Source of the DNA: an uncultured Pseudomonadota bacterium
GTDB taxonomy: Bacteria > Pseudomonadota > Gammaproteobacteria > Xanthomonadales > Ahniellaceae
NCBI GenBank assembly: GCA_937996755.1
Contig: CALKUS010000133.1
Coordinates: forward strand, 1-6,386
Reading direction: 5' to 3'
Length of the DNA stretch: 6,386 nt
The notes under the pieces were generated by a model. It was given only the letters and a program-made list of their open reading frames with translations, had not been told where the DNA came from and did no database searches. Below are positions 1 to 6,260 of the stretch, piece after piece (position 1 is the first letter of the stretch; each line of letters begins with the position of its first letter). Both the position numbers and the translations under genes were made by a program.

Positions 1-1565
1 ATGCCGCCGTTGCCCGCCGCCCAGAGCGCGCCGTCGGACGCGAACAGCAACTGCTCGATCTCGCTGCTGCGTGGGCCGCCGCCGTCGCGCGACCAGCGGC
101 GCACGCGATCGTCGACGGCATCGATGCGGTGCACGACGCCACCGCCGGTCGCCGCGACCCACATCGCGCCGTCGGGCGCCTCGGCGAACACCTCGTACAC
201 GCCGGGCGCGAGCGTCGTTTCCGGCTCGGCGCCCGCGGGCCATTCATGCGCGGCCCGCTCGGCCGGGTCGTAGCGGACCACCCGGCCGACGAGGCCGATC
301 CAGAAACGGCCGTCGCGCGCGCAGGCCATGCCGTAGGTCGTTTTCGGCGCCTTCGCGAGCTCGGCTGCCGCGCCCGTGAGCTCGACGCGCCCGCCGCCGT
401 CCGGATCGAGGCGCTCGAAGCGGCGGGAATCGCGCGACAGCGCGAGCACGCTGCCGTCGTTGCACGGTGCGAGCACGCGTCCTTCTTCGGCCAGCTCGTC
501 GCTCGCGGCGCGCGCGAAGAGCGAGAAGTTGCGCCATTGCGGGCGCAGGTAGGCCACGCCGTGGCGCTGCGTCGCGAACCAGAGCCCGCCCTCGGCATCG
601 CTGCGGATGTCGAGCACGGCGCTGCCGGGCAACGCCGCGGATCGGGCGACCGATGCCGCGTACGAGACCGCTTCGTCGCCCTCGATCCGCACGGCGCCGG
701 TCGCGGTCGGTATCCAGGTGCCGTGTGCCGCGTCCTCCGCGATCGCATTCACCGGCCGGCCGGGCACGACGTTCACCGCCTCCGGCGCGGCTTCGAGCGA
801 TGCATCGGCGGCGACGCGCCATGCAGCCGTGCGCGTGCCGATCCACATCGCGCCGCGCGAGTCGCGCGCGAGCGTGATGGCCACCTCGCCCGGCAGCAAC
901 TGGCCGACGACGCGCGGCACGGTCGCATAGTCGGGCGGCGCGAGCACCGTGACGCCGGCGCTCGTGGCCACCCACAGGCGACCCTGCGCGTCGAACGCCA
1001 GGTCGAGCACGTCGTCCGCCGCGAGCGTGGTCGCGTCGCCTTCGCGCGCGCGCATCACCTCGATGCGCCCGTCCTCCGGATGCACGCGGTCGAGCCCCGC
1101 CGCGAACGTGCCCGCCCAGATCGCGCCCGTTTCGTCCTGCGCGAGCGCCCAGACGTCGCTGCCGCTCAGCGTGCGCGGATCGGAGGGATCGTGGGGGAAG
1201 CGGTGGAAGCCGGCGCGTCCCGCATCGAGCACGGCGAGCCCGCCGTCCTCCATCCCCACCCAGACGCGGTCCTCGCGATCGACGAGCAGCGACTCGACGC
1301 CGTTCGCGGGCAGGCTGGCGGCGTCGTCCGGATCGTTGCGCCAGGTCCGGAATGCGGTGCCGTCGTGGCGTGCGAGGCCGTCCGCCGTTGCGAACCACGC
1401 GTAGCCGTCGCGGTCGAACGCGATCTCGTTGACGTAGCTGGACGGCAGGCCATCGGCGGTGCCGAGCCGGCGGAACAACGGCGTGGGGGCGAGCGCGGCG
1501 GATGCAGCCGCCGAGCAGCACGCGAGCCAGGCCCCGAATGCTAGTGCGGTGACACTGGCGCGCAT
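1..1565 (-). CDS. Exported beta-propeller sensor protein (Reg_prop repeats), N-terminal part, runs off left edge
   Basis: The minus-strand frame is open from ATG at 1565 to position 1 (521 codons, no stop), so only the N-terminal part is present. Residues 1-23 look like a Sec signal peptide: Arg-2, a hydrophobic core, and an Ala-Ser-Ala site before about residue 24. Cys16 and Cys17 lie in the core but do not form a good lipobox. The mature part carries about ten repeats of the form D-x-x-G-x-(I/L/M/V/A)-W-(V/I/F/A)-(G/A)-T, for example Trp57, Trp102 and Trp150, with the characteristic start TADGLPSSYVNEIAFDRDG at residues 36-54. This is the periplasmic two-component-regulator propeller domain, which usually senses a ligand and precedes a Y_Y_Y domain, one membrane helix and a histidine kinase or GGDEF output. 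The output domain is outside the window, so kinase versus cyclase cannot be decided. GGGGTGGGG just before the ATG is a plausible ribosome site. The gene diverges from the GTPase operon. Confidence 0.88.
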   Translation of the reverse strand, partial: MRASVTALAFGAWLACCSAAASAALAPTPLFRRLGTADGLPSSYVNEIAFDRDGYAWFATADGLARHDGTAFRTWRNDPDDAASLPANGVESLLVDREDRVWVGMEDGGLAVLDAGRAGFHRFPHDPSDPRTLSGSDVWALAQDETGAIWAGTFAAGLDRVHPEDGRIEVMRAREGDATTLAADDVLDLAFDAQGRLWVATSAGVTVLAPPDYATVPRVVGQLLPGEVAITLARDSRGAMWIGTRTAAWRVAADASLEAAPEAVNVVPGRPVNAIAEDAAHGTWIPTATGAVRIEGDEAVSYAASVARSAALPGSAVLDIRSDAEGGLWFATQRHGVAYLRPQWRNFSLFARAASDELAEEGRVLAPCNDGSVLALSRDSRRFERLDPDGGGRVELTGAAAELAKAPKTTYGMACARDGRFWIGLVGRVVRYDPAERAAHEWPAGAEPETTLAPGVYEVFAEAPDGAMWVAATGGGVVHRIDAVDDRVRRWSRDGGGPRSSEIEQLLFASDGALWAAGNGG

Positions 1566-1594
1566 CCCCACCCCGCTGGTTGGCCGGCGACCCG

Positions 1595-1600
1595 TAGAAT
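1595..1600 (+). promoter_or_regulatory. Putative -10 element of the GTPase/YceI operon
   Basis: TAGAAT differs from the sigma-70 consensus TATAAT at one position and is followed by a GCG-type start region. It would place the transcription start near 1607, giving a leader of about 53 nt before the ATG at 1660. No good -35 lies 16-18 nt upstream; the nearest TTG-containing hexamer, TTGGCC at 1580-1585, is only 9 nt away. The call therefore rests on the -10 alone and on its place in the only non-coding gap upstream of the operon. No convincing promoter was seen for the divergent gene. Confidence 0.35.
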
Positions 1601-1605
1601 CCGCG

Positions 1606-1625
1606 ACGAACGCCCCCACGTTCGT
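1606..1625. promoter_or_regulatory. Perfect 7-bp inverted repeat ACGAACG-N6-CGTTCGT in the operon leader
   Basis: ACGAACG (1606-1612) and CGTTCGT (1619-1625) are exact reverse complements separated by CCCCCA. In RNA the stem extends outward with a G-U and a C-G pair (1604-1605 with 1626-1627) to about 9 bp. It lies just downstream of the -10-like TAGAAT, near the expected transcription start, and about 20 nt before the Shine-Dalgarno sequence. It could be an operator for a dimeric repressor, a 5' stabilising hairpin, or a site shared with the divergent gene. No T-tract follows, so it is not an intrinsic terminator. Confidence 0.5.
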
Positions 1626-1647
1626 TGCCATGCCCTTCGCCGGCGGC

Positions 1648-1653
1648 AGAGGA
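1648..1653 (+). promoter_or_regulatory. Shine-Dalgarno site fixing the start of the first GTPase
   Basis: AGAGGA sits 6 nt before the ATG at 1660 and supports this start over ATGs further inside the frame. The choice also keeps both N-terminal membrane helices. Confidence 0.6.
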
Positions 1654-1659
1654 TAGCCC

Positions 1660-3171
1660 ATGGAACCACGGCCATTGGCGACGCAGCGCACGCCGCCACG
1701 GCACCGGCTGCTCGTGCTCGGCGCCTTCGTGATCGCGGCGCTGGCCGCGCTCGTGGCGTTGCTGATGGCGGCGGACACCGCGCTGTCCGTCTGGCAGCGC
1801 CTGCGCGATGCGCCGCCGTGGCTGGCCTGGCCGATCGCGCTCGCGCTGCTGGCCGCCATCGGCTTCGGTGCGCGGATCGCGTGGCGGCTCTGGCGGGGCC
1901 CGGTGCGCGCGCCGGTGCCGGCACCCGCGCAGCGCGACGACGTGGACGCGCAACTCGCGCGGCTGGCGGGACGCACCGAGACCGCCTGGGCGCGCGCCGA
2001 GCTCGATGCGCTGGATGAACGCGCGGCCGGCGCGGACGTGCACGTGGCGATGTTCGGCGACGTTTCCTCCGGCAAGACCAGCCTGGTGCGGGCGCTCAGC
2101 GGGCGCGAAGATCTCGCGGTGGACGTGCGCGGCGGTACGACGCGCGACGTGGTGAATGCCGAAGCGCGCCTGCCCGACGGCCGCACGCTCGTGCTCGCGG
2201 ACGCGCCGGGCCTCGACGAGGCCGGCGGGGCCGAGCGCGCCGCGATCGCGCGCCGCGAAGCCACGCGCGCACACGCGCTCGTGTTCGTCTGCGACGGCGA
2301 CGTCACGCGCACGCAGGACGCCGAGCTCGCGCGCGTGCTCGCGTGGGGCAAACCGGTCGTCATCGCGATCAACAAGGGCGATCGCTACGGCGACGCCGAG
2401 CAGCGCGCGCTGCGCGAACGCCTGCGCGCGCGCTACGGCGACCGCGCGCTCGTGGTCGAGGCCGTCGCAGGCGGCCGCGAGGAGCTCGTGCAGGTGGACG
2501 CACACGGTCGCGAATCGCGCGTCGTCCGCGAGCGTCCGCCGCGCCTCGCGGCGCTCGCCACGGCGCTGGCCGAGCTCACGGCACCCGGCGCCGCCGCACT
2601 CGAGCCGGCACGACGCGCGGCGGTGCTCGCGGACATCGCCGCGCGGCTCGATGCCGACGAAGCGGCGTTGCGTGCGCGCGACGCCGAGGCGATCGTGGTG
2701 CGCTACACGCGCCGCGCGATCGTCGGCGCGCTCGCCGCAGTCGCGCCCGGCACCGACCTCGTGATCCAGGGTGCGCTCGCCACCGCCATGCTGCGCGAGC
2801 TCACCAGGCTGTACGGCGTGGGCCTGAAGCACCTGGACGTCGACGCGTTCGTCGCGCGCGCGGGCGGCACGCTGCGCAACGGTTCGGCGCTCGTGCTCGC
2901 GATCGCCGGCAATGCGCTCAAGGCGTTCCCGGGCCTCGGCACGATCGGCGGCGGCGCCGTGCACGCGATAGCGTACGGCCTCGTGTTCGACGGGCTCGGC
3001 CGCGCCGTCGCGACCACACTCGCCGCGGGCGCGCCGCTCGGCGACGAGACGCTGCAACGATTCGATGCCACGCTCCGTCATCCCGAAGGGCCACGCGTCG
3101 CGGCCCTGCTGCGCCTGGCGCGCGATGCGTGGCGCCAACCCGGGAGCGACGCGCCGGAGGAACGCCGATGA
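1660..3171 (+). CDS. Membrane-anchored Era-like GTPase with DUF697-type C-terminal domain
   Basis: The 503-aa protein begins with two predicted transmembrane helices (about residues 17-37 and 54-75) joined by a short loop, so the GTPase domain probably faces the cytoplasm. The G motifs are clear: P-loop GDVSSGKT at 133-140 (Lys139), switch Thr160/Thr161 in GGTT, DAPG at 181-184, and NKGD at 238-241. No normal G5 SAK motif is visible; instead residues 267-295 form a polar segment that is matched in the last gene of the operon. The residue after DAPG is Leu, as in hydrophobe-substituted GTPases of the TrmE-Era-EngA group. Residues about 345-460 resemble DUF697 (YcjF-like), including PGTDLVIQG and AGNALKAFPGLGTIGGG, and are hydrophobic enough to contact or enter the membrane. 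The gene is first in the operon, and its TGA overlaps the next ATG. The molecular role is unknown; an envelope-stress or membrane-organising GTPase is inference. Confidence 0.93.
   Translation: MEPRPLATQRTPPRHRLLVLGAFVIAALAALVALLMAADTALSVWQRLRDAPPWLAWPIALALLAAIGFGARIAWRLWRGPVRAPVPAPAQRDDVDAQLARLAGRTETAWARAELDALDERAAGADVHVAMFGDVSSGKTSLVRALSGREDLAVDVRGGTTRDVVNAEARLPDGRTLVLADAPGLDEAGGAERAAIARREATRAHALVFVCDGDVTRTQDAELARVLAWGKPVVIAINKGDRYGDAEQRALRERLRARYGDRALVVEAVAGGREELVQVDAHGRESRVVRERPPRLAALATALAELTAPGAAALEPARRAAVLADIAARLDADEAALRARDAEAIVVRYTRRAIVGALAAVAPGTDLVIQGALATAMLRELTRLYGVGLKHLDVDAFVARAGGTLRNGSALVLAIAGNALKAFPGLGTIGGGAVHAIAYGLVFDGLGRAVATTLAAGAPLGDETLQRFDATLRHPEGPRVAALLRLARDAWRQPGSDAPEERR
3156..3162 (+). 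promoter_or_regulatory. Shine-Dalgarno site for the first YceI gene
   Basis: GGAGGAA lies inside the last codons of the upstream GTPase gene, 5 nt before the ATG at 3168. It supports that start even though the frame stays open much further upstream, to at least 2343. Confidence 0.7.
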
Positions 3172-3767
3172 CCCCGCGAACTGCCCTTTGCGCCGCGCTG
3201 CTGCTCGCGGCGCTGCCCGCCGCGGCGGAGCCGCAGCGTTACACGTTCGACCCCTTGCACACGCAGGTGTATTTCCTCGCCAGCCACCTCGGCTTCTCGC
3301 ACTCGCTCGGCAAGTTCGCGAAGTTCGGCGGCGAGCTCGCGTTCGACGAAGACGACTGGTCGACCGCGAAGGTCGATGCGACGGTCGACGTGACGTCGCT
3401 CTACATGGGCGACGAAGCCTGGGAGAAGAAGCTGCTCTCGGACTCGTTCTTCGACGCGAAGAAGCATCCGACCGCGCGGTTCGTCGCGCAGAAGCTCGTG
3501 CGCGACGGCACCACGAACCGCGGCACGCTGGAGGGCGAGCTCACGCTGCACGGGGTGACGCGACCGGTCACGTTCGACGTGACGGTGAACCGCGTCGGAC
3601 GGGACACGTATTCGTTCAGGCACGTCGCGGGATTCTCCGCGCATGCAACGATCAAGCGCTCGGAATTCGGCATGCGCGGTTCGCTGCCGTCGGTGGGCGA
3701 CGAAGTGGAAGTCCGGCTCGAGGTCGAGGCCGTGCGCAGCAAGGACAAGCAGCGATCGGAGGGTTGA
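3168..3767 (+). CDS. Periplasmic YceI-family isoprenoid-binding protein (first copy)
   Basis: The predicted product is 199 aa. Residues 1-20 are a Sec signal peptide with a probable cut after Ala20 (PAAA before EPQ). The mature protein starts with YTFDPLHTQVYFLASHLGFS, the typical first strands of the YceI lipocalin-like barrel. It continues through DVTSLYMGDEAWEKKL, the F-F-D-x-K-K-H-P-T-A-R-F motif, GELTLHGVTRPVTFDV, and a late R-S-E-F-G-M (about 164-169) plus VGDEVEVRLEVEAV, all family hallmarks. Family members bind polyprenyl chains such as isoprenoid quinones or polyprenyl phosphates in a hydrophobic tunnel. The ATG overlaps the upstream stop as ATGA, and the next ATG is 2 nt after its stop. 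The protein ends in a short lysine/arginine-rich tail. The frame is open upstream of 3168, but the signal peptide and Shine-Dalgarno place the start here. The exact ligand cannot be read from the sequence. Confidence 0.95.
   Translation: MTPRTALCAALLLAALPAAAEPQRYTFDPLHTQVYFLASHLGFSHSLGKFAKFGGELAFDEDDWSTAKVDATVDVTSLYMGDEAWEKKLLSDSFFDAKKHPTARFVAQKLVRDGTTNRGTLEGELTLHGVTRPVTFDVTVNRVGRDTYSFRHVAGFSAHATIKRSEFGMRGSLPSVGDEVEVRLEVEAVRSKDKQRSEG
3758..3763 (+). promoter_or_regulatory. Shine-Dalgarno site for cytochrome b561
   Basis: GGAGGG lies in the last codons of the first YceI gene, 6 nt before the ATG at 3770. Termination at 3767 and re-initiation at 3770 are probably coupled. Confidence 0.65.
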
Positions 3768-3769
3768 CC

Positions 3770-4393
3770 ATGCCGTTGCGCAGCTCGCGTGAGCAATGGG
3801 GCAGCGTCATCAAGACGCTGCACTGGCTGATCTTCCTCGCGATCGCCGGGCTCGCGTCGGTGGGCTGGTACATGAAAGGACTGCCGAACTCGCCGGACAA
3901 GATCAAGGTGTACGCGCTGCACAAGTCGTTCGGGCTCACGGTGTTCGCGCTCGTGCTGCTGCGGCTGGCGTGGCGCGAGCTCGTGGACCGCGTGCGACCG
4001 CCGCTGCCGGACGGCATGCCGGCCTGGCAGCGCTTCGCCGCGCACGCATCGCACGTGGCGCTGTACCTGCTCATGTTCGCGATCCCGCTCTCGGGCTGGC
4101 TGTTCAATTCGGCCGCGAACTTCCCGCTGCGCTGGTTCGGGCTGTTCGGCGTGCCTTCGCTGCACGGGCCCGATCCTGCGACGAAGGCGCTCGCGGGCGC
4201 CGCGCACTGGTGGCTGTTCTGGGTGCTGGCGGCCGTGCTCGCGGCGCACGTCGGCGCCGCGCTCTGGCACCATTTCGGCGCGCGCGACGAAGTGTTGCGC
4301 CGCATGTGGCCGGGGACGCGCGCGCGCGGATCGATCGAAACGCGCGACGAGCCGGTCGATCGCGCATCGGAAACGAAAGAGGAATCGCAATGA
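3770..4393 (+). CDS. Cytochrome b561 family di-heme inner-membrane protein
   Basis: The predicted product is 207 aa with four membrane helices (about residues 14-34, 49-67, 92-112, 146-168). His18 (TLHW), His51 (ALHK), His146 (AAHWW) and His160 (AAHVG) sit at nearly the same spacings as the heme ligands of E. coli CybB. By that family comparison the pairs would be His18/His160 and His51/His146, giving two b-type hemes across the membrane. The family transfers electrons between the quinone pool and a partner, and CybB was shown to act as a superoxide:quinone oxidoreductase; which reaction applies here is not known. The last ~25 residues form a charged tail (GSIETRDEPVDRASETKEES) that would lie on the cytoplasmic side if topology matches CybB. 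The gene sits between two YceI genes, as E. coli yceJ neighbours yceI. Its TGA overlaps the next ATG. Confidence 0.95.
   Translation: MPLRSSREQWGSVIKTLHWLIFLAIAGLASVGWYMKGLPNSPDKIKVYALHKSFGLTVFALVLLRLAWRELVDRVRPPLPDGMPAWQRFAAHASHVALYLLMFAIPLSGWLFNSAANFPLRWFGLFGVPSLHGPDPATKALAGAAHWWLFWVLAAVLAAHVGAALWHHFGARDEVLRRMWPGTRARGSIETRDEPVDRASETKEESQ
4378..4384 (+). promoter_or_regulatory. Shine-Dalgarno site for the second YceI gene
   Basis: AGAGGAA, 5 nt before the ATG at 4390 and inside the end of the cytochrome b561 gene, fixes the start directly before the signal peptide. Confidence 0.6.
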
Positions 4394-4926
4394 AGGCTCT
4401 CGCGACACTGTTGCTGATGGTCCCGTTCGCGGCCGGGGCGACCGACTACGCCGTCGATGCCGCGGGCAGCAAGCTCGCGTTCACGGGCTCTGCGCAGGGC
4501 GAGTCCTTCGACGGCGCGTTCAAGCGCTTCACGGCGACCGTCAGCGTCGATGCCGCGAGTGCCGCGATTGCCGCCGAGATCGACGTGGCGAGCGCCGACA
4601 CCGCGAACAGCGAACGCGACGAGACGCTCGCGACGGCCGAGTTCTTCGACTACGCGAAATTCCCGACGGCGAAGTTCCACACGACGTCGTGCAAGTCGGC
4701 CGGCGCGGGCAGGTACGAGTGCCAGGCGGAGCTCACCATCCGCGATCGCACGCAACCGATCGCGTTCCCGTTCACGTTCGCCGAGGGCGGCGGCAAGGCG
4801 ACGCTCGACGCGACGGTGTCGCTGGACCGCACGAAGTTCGACGTCGGCACCGGCGACTGGGCCGGCGAGGACACGGTCGCGCACGCCGTTACCGTCAACG
4901 TGCATCTGGTGCTCGCCGCGAAGTGA
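4390..4926 (+). CDS. Periplasmic YceI-family protein (second, divergent copy)
   Basis: The predicted product is 178 aa. Residues 1-17 form a short Sec signal peptide with a likely cut after Ala17 (AAGA before TDY). The mature part keeps the YceI outline: YAVDAAGSKLAFTGSAQGES, F-K-R-F near residue 47, an A-E-F-F-D-Y-A-K-F-P-T-A-K-F motif, a central AELTIRDRTQPIAFPF, and DVGTGDWAGEDTVAHAVTV from residue 151. This ending belongs to a YceI subtype distinct from the one encoded upstream, and overall identity between the two looks low outside family motifs, so this is not a recent tandem duplication. Cys101 and Cys111 flank a likely hairpin and could form a periplasmic disulfide; the first copy lacks them in its mature part. 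The gene overlaps its neighbours at both ends (ATGA and GTGA). Isoprenoid or quinone binding is inferred from the family. Confidence 0.93.
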   Translation: MKALATLLLMVPFAAGATDYAVDAAGSKLAFTGSAQGESFDGAFKRFTATVSVDAASAAIAAEIDVASADTANSERDETLATAEFFDYAKFPTAKFHTTSCKSAGAGRYECQAELTIRDRTQPIAFPFTFAEGGGKATLDATVSLDRTKFDVGTGDWAGEDTVAHAVTVNVHLVLAAK

Positions 4927-6260
4927 GCGTCATCGCGCGATTGCGCGCCTGGTGGCGCGGCGAGCCGGCGTCGCCCGCGCCGCCCGACCATCTCGAGACG
5001 GCCGCCGACAGCCTGCGTGCGCTGCTCGACGACCCCGCGACGCCGGCGCCCGTGCGCGAGGCGCTCGCCGCCGACTACGACCAGGTGCGCGCGATGCTCG
5101 ACAAGCTCGAGCGCGGCGACGTGCACATCGCGGTGTTCGGGCGCGTGAGCGTCGGCAAGTCGGCGCTGTTGAATGCGCTGGTCGGCGAGCGCGCGTTCGA
5201 CGTGGGCGTGCTGCACGGCACGACGCGCGTCGGGGCGATCCGCGAGTGGCGTGCGATTGGCGACAGCGGAGCGCACCTGATCGACACGCCCGGCATCGAC
5301 GAGATGTCCGGCGAATCGCGCGAGAGGCTCGCGCACGAGACCGCTGCGCGCGCCGACCTCGTGCTGTTCGTCGTCGACGGCGACATCGGCGAAGTCGAGC
5401 TCTCCGCGCTGCGCGCGATCGCGGCCGAACAGCGGCCGCTGCTGCTCGTCCTGAACAAGGTCGATCGCTACACCAGCGAGGAGCGCGCACAGCTCGCCGA
5501 TCGACTGCGCGAGCGCTGTGCCGGGCTCGTGGCGCCCGCCAACGTGATCGAAGCCGCCGCCGAGCCGCGGCCGCGCCGCGTCCTGCGCGTGCTCCCCGAC
5601 GGCAGCGAGCGCGAGACGACCGAACCGCGCGCGCCCGACGTCGCGCTGCTCGCCGACCGCATCGTCGACGTGCTCGCGCGCGAAGGCGGCACGCTCGCGG
5701 CGCTGAACGCCGCGCTGTTCGCGGGCCGGTTGAGCGACGAAGTGGGCCGGCGCGTAGCCGCGCTGCGTGCCGACCTCGCCGAGCGCCTCATCCGCAACTA
5801 CTGCCTCGCGAAGGCGATGGCCGTCGGCCTGAACCCGGTGCCCGTCGCGGACCTGCTCGCCGCGGCCGCGCTGGACGTGGGGCTCGTCGTGCACCTCGCG
5901 CGCCTCTATCGCCTGCCGATGACGAGCGCGGACGCGGGCCGGCTGGTCGCCACGATCAGCGCGTCGCTCGCCGCGATCATGGGCGCGGTGTGGGGCACGC
6001 ACCTCGTCGCGTCGGCGCTCAAGGGCGCGAGCGCCGGCCTGTCGACGGTGCTGACGGCCGCGGCGCAGGGCGCGCTCGCCTGGTACGCAACGGTGCTCGT
6101 GGGCCGCAGCGCGCAGCTCTACCTCGCGAACGGCGCCAGCTGGGGCGAGCGCGGTCCGAAGCAGGCCGTGCGCGGCATCGTCGATTCGCTGGACCGCGAA
6201 TCGATCCTGGCCGAGGCGCGCGAGGAGATACTGAAGCGACTGAAGCGGGTCCCCGCCTAG
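4923..6260 (+). CDS. Era-like GTPase with DUF697-type C-terminal domain, no N-terminal anchor
   Basis: The predicted product is 445 aa. The GTG at 4923 is chosen because it overlaps the upstream stop as GTGA. No Shine-Dalgarno sequence is visible before it, so translation probably depends on coupling. An N-terminal helical region (about 20-65) precedes the GTPase domain: GRVSVGKS at 73-80 (Lys79), GTT at 99-101, DTPG at 121-124 followed by Ile, and NKVD at 178-181. Spacings between motifs equal those of the first GTPase exactly (constant offset of 60 residues). A polar segment at 210-239 replaces a normal G5 region. Residues about 285-425 resemble DUF697, with NPVPVADLLAAAALDVGLVV and two further hydrophobic stretches that may bind or enter the membrane. 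A charged helix ends the protein. The final codons include CTAG, which abuts an IS5-like end. Biochemical function is unknown. Confidence 0.92.
   Translation: MSVIARLRAWWRGEPASPAPPDHLETAADSLRALLDDPATPAPVREALAADYDQVRAMLDKLERGDVHIAVFGRVSVGKSALLNALVGERAFDVGVLHGTTRVGAIREWRAIGDSGAHLIDTPGIDEMSGESRERLAHETAARADLVLFVVDGDIGEVELSALRAIAAEQRPLLLVLNKVDRYTSEERAQLADRLRERCAGLVAPANVIEAAAEPRPRRVLRVLPDGSERETTEPRAPDVALLADRIVDVLAREGGTLAALNAALFAGRLSDEVGRRVAALRADLAERLIRNYCLAKAMAVGLNPVPVADLLAAAALDVGLVVHLARLYRLPMTSADAGRLVATISASLAAIMGAVWGTHLVASALKGASAGLSTVLTAAAQGALAWYATVLVGRSAQLYLANGASWGERGPKQAVRGIVDSLDRESILAEAREEILKRLKRVPA

Noticed and set aside
129..1544. 471-codon open frame on the plus strand
   Set aside because: It is antisense to the propeller sensor, whose repeats and signal peptide are unmistakable; the plus product is low-complexity Arg/Ala/Glu.
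1580..1600. TTGGCC as the -35 of the operon promoter
   Set aside because: The spacer to TAGAAT is 9 nt, far short of the usual 16-18.
244..3138. 964-codon open frame on the minus strand
   Set aside because: It runs across two divergent real genes and the promoter gap. Its translation is Arg/Ala/His-rich with no domain, as expected of a frame opposite GC-rich coding DNA.
3168..3230. Cys8 of the first YceI protein as a lipoprotein cysteine
   Set aside because: It is too close to the N-terminus and lacks a lipobox; a normal signal peptidase site follows at Ala20.
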